From positions 1 through 64,000 of the forward strand of contig CANRMA010000009.1 in NCBI GenBank assembly GCA_947631625.1: a stretch of 64,000 bases of DNA, written 5' to 3'. Below the pieces are notes generated by a model. That model did not search any database. It had not been told where the DNA came from and saw only the letters and a program-made list of their open reading frames with translations. The first letter of the stretch is position 1. Every line of letters starts with the position of its first letter. This stretch comes from an uncultured Lachnospiraceae bacterium. GTDB taxonomy: Bacteria; Bacillota; Clostridia; Lachnospirales; Lachnospiraceae. Of this stretch, positions 17,542-24,897 are shown piece by piece. The translations under genes were made by a program, and so were the position numbers.

Positions 17542-18795
17542 ATGGGAATGACAATGACGCAGAAAATTCTCGCGGCGCATGCAGGATTGGATAGAGTAGA
17601 GGCAGGACAACTGATCGAAGCTGATCTGGATCTGGTGCTTGGCAACGATATAACCAGTCCGGTAGCAATCAAAGAAATGGAGAAAATGAATGTAGACGGA
17701 GTGTTTGACAAGGATAAGATCGCTCTTGTTCCGGATCATTTCGTGCCTAATAAAGATATAAAATCGGCGGAACACTGCAAATGTGTAAGAGAATTTGCAT
17801 ATCGTAATAAAATAACCAATTATTTTGAAGTGGGTGAAATGGGAATCGAACATGCGCTTTTGCCGGAGAAAGGTCTGACCGTTGCGGGCGACGTTATCAT
17901 AGGCGCGGATTCCCATACGTGTACATACGGTGCGCTTGGCGCGTTTTCTACGGGCGTCGGCAGTACGGATATGGCTGCGGGCATGGCAACAGGCAAGGCA
18001 TGGTTCAAAGTGCCTTCTGCAATCAGATTTAACCTTGTAGGCAAACCGTCGGAATGGGTCAGCGGCAAGGATGTTATCCTGCATATCATAGGAATGATAG
18101 GCGTGGACGGAGCACTCTATAAATCTATGGAGTTTACCGGTGAAGGTGTTAAAAATTTAACAATGGATGACCGTTTCACGATCGCGAATATGGCTATAGA
18201 GGCAGGCGGAAAGAACGGTATTTTCCCGGTTGATGAATTGGCGGTTGCTTATATGAAGGAACATTCCGATAAGCCTTATAAAATTTATGAGGCGGATGAA
18301 GACGCGGTTTATGATGAGGAATATACAATAGATTTAAGCACGCTGCGTCCGACAATAGCGTTTCCGCATCTGCCTGAGAACACTAAGACGATTGATGAAA
18401 TTAAAGAAGATATTAAGATAGATCAGGTGGTTATCGGCTCCTGTACCAACGGGCGTATTGATGATATGCGTATCGCGGCAAAGGTATTAAAAGGCAGACA
18501 TGTGGCAAAGGGACTGCGCTGCATAGTAATCCCTGCGACTCAGGCGGTTTATATGCAGGCAATGGAAGAAGGGCTTTTAAAGATATTTATTGAAGCCGGC
18601 GCGGTAGTAAGCACGCCGACCTGCGGGCCCTGTCTTGGCGGTTATATGGGGATTTTAGCTCAGGGTGAGAGATGTGTGTCCACTACAAACCGTAATTTTG
18701 TAGGCCGTATGGGACATGTTGAGTCGGAGATATATCTTGCAAGTCCTGCGGTTGCGGCGGCTAGCGCTATAGAGGGTAAGATCTCCTGTCCCTGA
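17542..18795 (+). CDS. leuC: 3-isopropylmalate dehydratase large subunit
   Basis: This 417-aa aconitase-family subunit isomerises 2- to 3-isopropylmalate with LeuD in leucine synthesis. The [4Fe-4S] ligands are Cys301 in GSCTNGR and Cys361 and Cys364 in TCGPCLGG. The substrate motif [15 protein letters not shown] is clear. It is the short (archaeal/clostridial, about 420 aa) form rather than the 466-aa enterobacterial form. AGGAGG precedes ATG 17542. leuD follows after 99 bases; leuA and leuB are not in the window. Confidence 0.93.
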   Translation: MGMTMTQKILAAHAGLDRVEAGQLIEADLDLVLGNDITSPVAIKEMEKMNVDGVFDKDKIALVPDHFVPNKDIKSAEHCKCVREFAYRNKITNYFEVGEMGIEHALLPEKGLTVAGDVIIGADSHTCTYGALGAFSTGVGSTDMAAGMATGKAWFKVPSAIRFNLVGKPSEWVSGKDVILHIIGMIGVDGALYKSMEFTGEGVKNLTMDDRFTIANMAIEAGGKNGIFPVDELAVAYMKEHSDKPYKIYEADEDAVYDEEYTIDLSTLRPTIAFPHLPENTKTIDEIKEDIKIDQVVIGSCTNGRIDDMRIAAKVLKGRHVAKGLRCIVIPATQAVYMQAMEEGLLKIFIEAGAVVSTPTCGPCLGGYMGILAQGERCVSTTNRNFVGRMGHVESEIYLASPAVAAASAIEGKISCP

Positions 18796-18894
18796 ATTCC
18801 AATAAAGACAGGATATATGAAGCAAAATGTAAAGTAACGGATTTTATAAATTTTTATAAATGATCAGGATTATGGAAAGAACGAGGATTGAAAA

Positions 18895-19383
18895 ATGAAA
18901 GCAGCAAAAGGATTGGTTTTTAAATATGGGGATAACGTAGATACGGATGTTATCATTCCGGCGCGTTATCTTAATTCTTCCGAGCCTAAAGAACTTGCGG
19001 CTCATTGTATGGAGGATATCGACAAAGAGTTTATAAATAAGGTAAAAGAGGGCGATATTATAGTTGCAACCAAAAACTTTGGCTGCGGCTCTTCGAGGGA
19101 ACATGCGCCCATCGCTATCAAGGCCGCAGGAGTAAGCTGTGTCATTGCGGAGACTTTTGCAAGAATTTTTTACAGGAATGCAATAAATATCGGACTTCCA
19201 ATCATCGAGTGCCCGGAAGCGGCCAAAGATATTGACGCAGGAGATACGGTGGAAGTTAATTTTGACACAGGTGTCATAACTGATATAACAAAGGGAACTA
19301 CATATAAGGGTCAGGCCTTTCCTGAATTTATGCAGAAGATAATTGCTGCGGGCGGACTTGTAAATTATATTAACCGGAAGTAA
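18895..19383 (+). CDS. leuD: 3-isopropylmalate dehydratase small subunit
   Basis: This 162-aa swivel subunit pairs with LeuC to complete the dehydratase active site. Recognisable motifs are the N-terminal [15 protein letters not shown] and the substrate loop [10 protein letters not shown], followed by [17 protein letters not shown]. The length fits the short LeuD type that partners the short LeuC upstream. The ribosome site GAGGATTGAAAA lies before ATG 18895. The downstream neighbour is an unrelated orphan. Confidence 0.93.
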   Translation: MKAAKGLVFKYGDNVDTDVIIPARYLNSSEPKELAAHCMEDIDKEFINKVKEGDIIVATKNFGCGSSREHAPIAIKAAGVSCVIAETFARIFYRNAINIGLPIIECPEAAKDIDAGDTVEVNFDTGVITDITKGTTYKGQAFPEFMQKIIAAGGLVNYINRK

Positions 19384-19485
19384 CGGAATACTTATAAGCT
19401 GTATTAAGCGTTTTACCGGTAATAATGTCATAACTTATAAGTGTAATAAACAATTTAAAGTTTAATAATATGCGGTGAACAGTAT

Positions 19486-20247
19486 ATGGTAAACAGAGTT
19501 GACGGGAATAGTCATTATGAGTATCAGAAATTAAAAAATACCAATATTCAGGATACCGGAGAAAAATTCAGTCTGGATTATAAACAGAGTGAGCTTGAGA
19601 CAAAGTCCGGGAAAGATAAGGATAAAGAAGAAAAGGTCGATTTACAGGCTAAACAGACGGCGGTTGAAAACGGCGGCGTACGTCTGGATCTGTCCGGGCG
19701 TGGACAGAAGGCGGCTTCGGTACGCATCGGCGTATCATCTTCGTCCAAAGCGCAGGAAACCATAGATATAAAATCGCTTATAGATACGGTAAAAGATTTT
19801 ATATCGACTGCGGTCAGCGCGGTCAAAGAGTTTTTTTATAATCTTTGGTATGATAAGCCTCAAACTGATTTAGAGGCAGACTTAAATATAAAAACTGATA
19901 TGGATACAGCGGTTGGGAATGTCTCTGAAGGGGCTTTGAGCGAACGCGAGGATATAACGGCAGAGTCAGCGGGTGAAGCCAATTCAGAAAATCAGCCTGA
20001 AGATTTAATTGATTTAAAGACCGCATATCGTATTAGGAATGAGAAACTTGACCGCGAGGTTCAGCCTTATCTTAAAAAAGGTGATCTGAATCAGGTCATC
20101 AGCCTTCTTACAGATAACGGAAAGAAAAGTATCGCAATGAATTCCGGTCTTTTAACTTATTATGACAGAAATGGGAGAATGGTAGAGCCCAATGCGTCAG
20201 ACCGGGAGCGGATACTGCATGGGGATATCAATACACGTAAGTTATAA
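19486..20247 (+). CDS. Conserved-looking hypothetical protein
   Basis: A 253-aa protein I do not recognise. It is hydrophilic and Lys/Glu/Asp-rich, with no signal peptide. A short amphipathic segment near residues 95-125 (IDTVKDFISTAVSAVKEFFYNLWYD) might touch a membrane or partner. The C-terminal 80 residues look more ordered (YRIRNEKLDREVQPYLKKGD, then GLLTYYDRNGRMVEP). The ribosome site is weak (GGTGA), so the start is only moderately sure. It converges with the GGDEF gene over a shared terminator. Function unknown. Confidence 0.55.
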   Translation: MVNRVDGNSHYEYQKLKNTNIQDTGEKFSLDYKQSELETKSGKDKDKEEKVDLQAKQTAVENGGVRLDLSGRGQKAASVRIGVSSSSKAQETIDIKSLIDTVKDFISTAVSAVKEFFYNLWYDKPQTDLEADLNIKTDMDTAVGNVSEGALSEREDITAESAGEANSENQPEDLIDLKTAYRIRNEKLDREVQPYLKKGDLNQVISLLTDNGKKSIAMNSGLLTYYDRNGRMVEPNASDRERILHGDINTRKL

Positions 20248-20249
20248 AC

Positions 20250-20299
20250 AAACAGGGTCGTATTTTATGCCATATCATATGGAGATACGACTCTGTTTT
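20250..20299. terminator. Bidirectional terminator between the orphan and the GGDEF gene
   Basis: AAACAGGGTCGTAT (20250-20263) pairs with ATACGACTCTGTTTT (20285-20299) with one mismatch; T-runs exist outward on the plus strand (TTTTTT) and partly on the minus strand. It contains the last codons of the minus-strand GGDEF gene. Confidence 0.8.
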
Positions 20300-21368
20300 T
20301 TCCGTTCTGTTTTCCATAATACAGTCTGGAATCGGCATGAGAGATAGTGGCTTCCATTGATTCTCCGTTTTTATGAGAAGCAATTCCCAGAGTAATGGTA
20401 ACGTGTATAGTTGTATCATTCAGTACGAATTCATGATTTTCGATAGAACGGCGGATATTTTCGGCAAGCTGAATGGCATGGTCAAGATTTCCTATGCTCA
20501 GAATAAGGATCTCCTCACCGCCCCAACGGCATACATAACCGTTGCCGCTCATAACATCCTGCATTATCTGCGCAATGTCTTTTAAGACCACATCCCCGAA
20601 ATCATGTCCATACGTGTCATTTACCCTTTTGAAGTTATCGATGTCACACATAACGAGCGCAAATTTTTCGTCCATATTGGTCGTGTTTTCCAGAAAAGTA
20701 TGCATACTGCGCCGGTTATACAGACCTGTGAGCGGGTCAACGCTTGCCATGTTGTCGAGCATGGTATTTTGCAGACGGAGTTTGCCGGTTATAGTCTGCA
20801 TATCTAATATAAAAATAGCGGTGACCAACAGAAGGAATGCAAAGTTGCAGGTGGCATTATATGAATAGATCATAAATTCCGCGGTCGGAGATATGTTGAG
20901 AGTATATATACAGCCTATTTTTAACGTAATAAGCCTGCTTCCGATAAAGAATATATATGCAAAAACACTTGTCGATATAGCGATAAGATATCTGCGTTTT
21001 GAAGTCATCATGGTCGTGCATATATAAAAGCAGAACGGAACAAGACCTATCAGATATTGTTGGAAGCCGAAACTCCAACCTACGCAGACAGTCGCCAAAA
21101 TAGCGTGAAGAACGATCTCCACACAGGTAATATAAAAAACATTTATGATATTTTTCTCATATCCGTATTTGATGCTGTTGGCGCCGCATATATATACAAT
21201 AACGCTTATTATGTTAAAAATTATAAGAGGCACGACTTTTAAAAATGAAAAAAGTATAAGAAAACTAAAATGCACCGCGGCAACCGCAAAAACAATGAGA
21301 CTGTATTTAAATCGATTAGACGATATATTTTTAACTAAGTATTGACTTAGTCGGGAAAATGGTTTCAT
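20265..21368 (-). CDS. Membrane-bound GGDEF diguanylate cyclase
   Basis: A 367-aa protein with six hydrophobic segments in residues 1-190 followed by a GGDEF domain (about 205-365). The domain starts ASVDPLTGLYNRRSM and has the active-site variant RWGGEEIL with the metal Asp in FALVMCDIDNFKRVNDTYGHDFGD, so cyclic di-GMP synthesis is expected. The residues before GGEE (MSGNGYVC) do not form the RxxD inhibitory I-site, so product feedback is probably absent. The membrane part is of the simple 6-TM type with no named sensor domain. It has its own good promoter. Confidence 0.85.
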   Translation of the reverse strand: MKPFSRLSQYLVKNISSNRFKYSLIVFAVAAVHFSFLILFSFLKVVPLIIFNIISVIVYICGANSIKYGYEKNIINVFYITCVEIVLHAILATVCVGWSFGFQQYLIGLVPFCFYICTTMMTSKRRYLIAISTSVFAYIFFIGSRLITLKIGCIYTLNISPTAEFMIYSYNATCNFAFLLLVTAIFILDMQTITGKLRLQNTMLDNMASVDPLTGLYNRRSMHTFLENTTNMDEKFALVMCDIDNFKRVNDTYGHDFGDVVLKDIAQIMQDVMSGNGYVCRWGGEEILILSIGNLDHAIQLAENIRRSIENHEFVLNDTTIHVTITLGIASHKNGESMEATISHADSRLYYGKQNGKNRVVSPYDMA

Positions 21369-21418
21369 TACTCAGTTGTCCTCTGATCCTTTGATAAAAT
21401 TAGTTTGTATACAATATT

Positions 21419-21447
21419 ATTATATAGTAAAAATCCGTTCGTGTAAA
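21419..21447 (-). promoter_or_regulatory. Sigma-A promoter of the GGDEF gene
   Basis: Read on the minus strand: TTTACA (21442-21447), 17 bases, TATAAT (21419-21424), giving a leader of about 45 bases before the ATG at 21368. Confidence 0.75.
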
Positions 21448-21484
21448 TAATTTATAAGCTGTTTAATATTTAATGTTATATTGT

Positions 21485-21498
21485 ATAAGGGTTTAATA
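21485..21498. repeat. Left 14-bp direct repeat flanking element A (target duplication)
   Basis: ATAAGGGTTTAATA is repeated without mismatch at 21708-21721, exactly abutting both ends of element A (21499-21707). This is the form expected for a target-site duplication. Confidence 0.8.
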
Positions 21499-21707
21499 TA
21501 GGCGATTGCGAAACTCTCTCTCAACGTATATTGATTGTACATATTTAACAAACACCATTGCAGGCGCTCTGAGCCTACCGGTTCTTAGGCTGCGTATTTT
21601 GCAGCCTTAGTACCGCTGTAAGGCTCAATGCAGCGCAAGCGTGCCTGCAAGGTTTTGTTAAATTTGTACAATCTCGATAACGTATATCATGGTTTTGCAA
21701 TTGCCTA
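21499..21707 (+). mobile_element. Palindromic MITE-like element, copy A
   Basis: A 209-bp non-coding element with termini TAGGCGATTGCG...GCAATTGCCTA. It is one of three near-full copies in the window (also 21873-22078 and, inverted, 37291-37498). The middle is a long imperfect hairpin: GTTTAACAAA-type arms, GCAGGC/GCCTGC, and a tip of TAGGCTGC/GCAGCCTTA around TATTTT. Perfect 14-bp direct repeats flank it. There is no ORF, so it would need a transposase encoded elsewhere. It lies upstream of the GGDEF gene and its GAGA-end points toward that gene. I do not recognise the family name. Confidence 0.85.
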
Positions 21708-21721
21708 ATAAGGGTTTAATA
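21708..21721. repeat. Right 14-bp direct repeat flanking element A
   Basis: Second copy of ATAAGGGTTTAATA. If the element's own terminal TA is counted, the match extends to 16 bases. Confidence 0.8.
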
Positions 21722-21834
21722 TAATGAGGTATAGTGTTTAATATATTATGAAGTATAATATTAATATACATGTTTTCTAAGATGATTAATGTTATTTATA
21801 ATATGCCCACAAAGTATAAAAGTGAATATTTGGC

Positions 21835-21863
21835 TTGTCCGGGCAGATTTGCTTGGATATAAT
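21835..21863 (+). promoter_or_regulatory. Promoter reading into element B and the nuclease-like gene
   Basis: TTGTCC (21835-21840), 17 bases, TATAAT (21858-21863). The predicted start, near 21870, is a few bases before element B (21873), so the element would form almost the whole 5' leader of the gene at 22113. Confidence 0.65.
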
Positions 21864-21872
21864 ATTTTTAAT

Positions 21873-22078
21873 TAGTGATTGCAAAACTTTCTCAACGTAT
21901 ATTGATTGTGCAGATTTAACAAACACCATTGCAGGCGCTCTGAGCCCGCCGGTGCTTAGGCTGCGTATTTTGCAGCCTTAGCACCGTTGCGTGGCTCAAC
22001 GCAGCGAAAGCGGCCTGCAAAGGTTTTGTTAAATCTGCACAATCTCGAAGACGTGCATCAGCGTTTTGCAATTGTCTG
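21873..22078 (+). mobile_element. Palindromic MITE-like element, copy B
   Basis: A 206-bp copy in the same orientation as A, 165 bases away. GATTGTGCAGATTTAACAAA (21904-21923) and its exact complement near 22025-22044 give a 20-bp perfect outer stem, with inner arms of the shared hairpin. Flanks AATATTTTTAAT and GATATTTTTAAA agree at 10 of 12 positions, consistent with a decayed target duplication. It ends 34 bases before the next ATG, placing a large hairpin in that gene's leader. Confidence 0.85.
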
Positions 22079-22112
22079 GATATTTTTAAAACTCAAAGGA
22101 TGATATTGACCG

Positions 22113-22865
22113 ATGGATAAAGAAGCGTTTGAACAGGCAAAATTGAAAGTGCTGCTTGACCGGCATGAGCCGCAGGGCTTCGGAACACTGCAGGAAAAGA
22201 CCGTACATGCCGTGATGAAGCTTTATTATGAACCTGATATCGATTATCATGAGGTGCCGGTGGAAGGATATATAGCGGATATATATAAAAATGGACATAT
22301 AATAGAGATCCAGAACGGGAATTTTAACAGACTCAGGGAAAAACTTAAGACCTTTTTACCATTATATAAAGTTACGGTGGTATTTCCGATTCCGCACAAC
22401 AGATGGCTCATATATATTGATGAAGAAAGCGGAGAGTTATCGAAAAAACGTAAATCTCCTGTGACCGGCAGCGTATACAGCGCATTTCCTGAACTCTATA
22501 AGATTAAAGAATTTTTAGGACATCCCAATCTTTCTTTTTCGTTTCCGTTGGTCGATATGGACGAATATCGTCTGTTGCCCCGAAGCGCCGGTTCTAAAAC
22601 AAAAGGCAGGGGCAAAAAACGCGGGAGCAGATATGACAGGATGCCGCTTGAACTTTATGATGAAATAAATTTTGAGCGGCCGGAAGATTTTGTGCAGGTT
22701 ATACCGATAGAGCTAAACGGGCAGTTTACGGTAAAGGAATTTGCGGCGGCGGCCCATATTCATAGGGATTATGCGCAGATAACGCTGCATATACTGAATC
22801 ATATGGAACTGGTAAAGAGAGCAGGCAAACGGTCCAGAGAGTATCTGTACGAGGTAATAGATTAG
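22113..22865 (+). CDS. Probable PD-(D/E)XK-like protein with C-terminal winged helix, function unknown
   Basis: A 250-aa protein. Residues about 25-120 read HAVMKLYYEPD...HEVPVEGYIADIYKNGHIIEIQNGNFNRLREKL. The Glu, then ADI, then EIQ arrangement looks like the catalytic core of a PD-(D/E)XK nuclease fold (E...D...ExQ), followed by VTVVFPIPHNRWLIYID. A basic linker (KTKGRGKKRGSRYD) leads to a C-terminal helix-turn-helix-like domain (GQFTVKEFAAAAHIHRDYAQITLHIL). I recall similar clostridial proteins of unknown function, possibly the DUF8091 group. It precedes the topoisomerase pair. Nuclease activity is inference from the motif order. Confidence 0.6.
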   Translation: MDKEAFEQAKLKVLLDRHEPQGFGTLQEKTVHAVMKLYYEPDIDYHEVPVEGYIADIYKNGHIIEIQNGNFNRLREKLKTFLPLYKVTVVFPIPHNRWLIYIDEESGELSKKRKSPVTGSVYSAFPELYKIKEFLGHPNLSFSFPLVDMDEYRLLPRSAGSKTKGRGKKRGSRYDRMPLELYDEINFERPEDFVQVIPIELNGQFTVKEFAAAAHIHRDYAQITLHILNHMELVKRAGKRSREYLYEVID

Positions 22866-22945
22866 TTTGGATTTTTCACCTTTGCATTTTTTCAAATTTA
22901 TGGTAAAATGTTCATTAATGTTGATGGAAAGGCATGGTTATTTTT

Positions 22946-24868
22946 ATGTCCAAAGAAAATGCGTATAACGCCTCAAGCATTAAAGTCCTGGAGGGACTGG
23001 AAGCTGTCAGAGTGAGACCGGGGATGTATATCGGAAGCGTCTCAACTAAGGGGCTTAATCACTTAATATACGAAATCGTTGATAACGCGGTGGACGAGCA
23101 TCTTGCGGGCTTTTGCAATAATATATATGTGACGCTTGAGGCTGACGGTTCCGCAACCATAGAAGATGACGGGCGCGGTATTCCGGTGGGTATGCATGAA
23201 AAAGGTATTAGCGCGGAGAGGCTTGTGTTCACAACGCTGCATGCGGGCGGCAAGTTTGATAATGAGGCATATAAGACAAGCGGCGGTCTGCATGGCGTGG
23301 GTTCGTCCGTCGTCAACGCGCTTTCGGAATGGCTGCATGTAACGGTTAAAACGGAAGGTTATATTTATGAAGATAAATATGAACGCGGCGTGCCGGCGCT
23401 TGAGCTTAAGAACGGACTTTTGCCTGTTATAGGCAAAACCAAAGAGACCGGGACGAAGATTACTTTTATGCCTGACGATACTATCTTCGACAAGACCAGA
23501 TTTAAGGAGGATGACGTTAAGAGCCGTCTGCATGAAACGGCTTATCTTAATCCGGCCCTTACCATTATTTTTGAAGATAAAAGAAAAGAAGAAACGGAGC
23601 ATGTCGAATTTCATGAACCGGAAGGAATAGTGGGCTTTGTAAAGGATATGAATAAGTCCAAGGAAACCATTCATGACGTTATTTATTTTCAGGGTGAAGC
23701 TGAAGGGATAACTGTGGAAGGCGCGTTCCAGTATGTTAATGAGTTTCATGAGAACGTGCTTGGTTTTTGCAATAATATATATAATGTCGAGGGCGGAACG
23801 CATCTTACCGGCTTTAAGACTATGTTTACCAACATAATAAATACTTACGCCAGAGGGCTTAACATACTTAAGGAAAAGGATATCAACTTCACAGGAGCCG
23901 ATGTGAGAAACGGAATGACCGCCGTTATCTCGATCAAGCACCCTGATCCCAGATTTGAAGGTCAGACCAAGACCAAGTTGGATAATCAGGACGCGGCCAA
24001 GGTGGTCTCCAAGGTTACGGGTGATGAGGTTGTACGTTATTTTGACAAACATCTTGACGATTTAAAGAATATAATAGGCTGCGCCGAAAAAGCGGCCAAA
24101 ATCCGTAAAGCAGAGGAAAAAGCCAAGACCAATATGCTTACCAAGCAGAAGTTTTCCTTTGATTCAAACGGAAAGCTCGCTAACTGCGAGTCTAAAGACC
24201 CTTCAAAGTGCGAAATATTTATAGTGGAGGGTGATTCCGCGGGAGGCAGCGCCAAATCGGCCAGAAACCGTATGTATCAGGCGATCCTGCCTATTCGCGG
24301 TAAAATATTGAATGTCGAAAAGGCCAGTATCGACAAGGTTTTGGCAAATGCGGAAATAAAGACGATGATATACGCTTTTGGCTGCGGTTTTTCTGAAGGC
24401 TACGGCAATGATTTTGACATATCCAAACTTCGCTATGATAAAATTATAATCATGGCGGATGCCGATGTGGACGGCGCGCATATTTCCAATCTGCTGCTCA
24501 CTCTGTTTTACAGATTTATGCCTGAGCTTATCTATGAGGGACATGTTTATATAGCAATGCCGCCTCTTTATAAGGCTATGCCTTCAAAGGGCAGGGAAGA
24601 GTATCTGTATGACGATAAAGCGTTGGAAAAATATCGTAAGACCCACAAAGGGCCTTTTACGCTGCAAAGATATAAGGGGCTTGGGGAAATGGACGCGGAT
24701 CAGTTGTGGGAGACTACGCTTGACCCGGATACCAGACTGCTTAAGCTTGTGGAAATAGAAGATGCGCGTATGGCGTCGGAGGTTACGGAAATGCTTATGG
24801 GAACAGACGTTCTCCCCCGTAAGGAGTTTATTTACCACCATGCGCAGGACGCGGAGTTGGATATATAG
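22946..24868 (+). CDS. Type IIA topoisomerase subunit B (GyrB/ParE family)
   Basis: A 640-aa ATPase/TOPRIM subunit; the start at ATG 22946 (MSKENAYNASSIKVLEGLEAVRVRPGMYIG) fits the family better than ATG 22934, which nearly touches its AAAGG. The GHKL ATPase shows EIVDNAVDE, DDGRGIPVG and GGLHGVGSSVVNAL; the transducer and TOPRIM domains follow with EGDSAGGSAK and DADVDGAHI. The length is normal for Gram-positive GyrB or ParE. The partner subunit is 29 bases downstream. GyrB/GyrA usually lie near oriC, and no oriC genes are here, so this may be the topoisomerase IV-like second pair. Confidence 0.88.
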   Translation: MSKENAYNASSIKVLEGLEAVRVRPGMYIGSVSTKGLNHLIYEIVDNAVDEHLAGFCNNIYVTLEADGSATIEDDGRGIPVGMHEKGISAERLVFTTLHAGGKFDNEAYKTSGGLHGVGSSVVNALSEWLHVTVKTEGYIYEDKYERGVPALELKNGLLPVIGKTKETGTKITFMPDDTIFDKTRFKEDDVKSRLHETAYLNPALTIIFEDKRKEETEHVEFHEPEGIVGFVKDMNKSKETIHDVIYFQGEAEGITVEGAFQYVNEFHENVLGFCNNIYNVEGGTHLTGFKTMFTNIINTYARGLNILKEKDINFTGADVRNGMTAVISIKHPDPRFEGQTKTKLDNQDAAKVVSKVTGDEVVRYFDKHLDDLKNIIGCAEKAAKIRKAEEKAKTNMLTKQKFSFDSNGKLANCESKDPSKCEIFIVEGDSAGGSAKSARNRMYQAILPIRGKILNVEKASIDKVLANAEIKTMIYAFGCGFSEGYGNDFDISKLRYDKIIIMADADVDGAHISNLLLTLFYRFMPELIYEGHVYIAMPPLYKAMPSKGREEYLYDDKALEKYRKTHKGPFTLQRYKGLGEMDADQLWETTLDPDTRLLKLVEIEDARMASEVTEMLMGTDVLPRKEFIYHHAQDAELDI

Positions 24869-24897
24869 ATGACTATTATTTAAACAGGGGTTAGGAT

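Noticed and set aside
17479-18084. 201-aa minus-strand ORF overlapping leuC
   Set aside because: Shadow frame of a clear leuC with conserved iron-sulfur ligands on the plus strand.
22934-22945. Upstream ATG of the topoisomerase B gene (MVIFMSKEN)
   Set aside because: The ribosome site nearly touches this ATG, and the conserved family start aligns with ATG 22946; the choice is not certain.
23063-24052. 329-aa ORF on the minus strand
   Set aside because: It lies fully antisense to the topoisomerase B gene, has no ribosome site and gives no recognisable domain.
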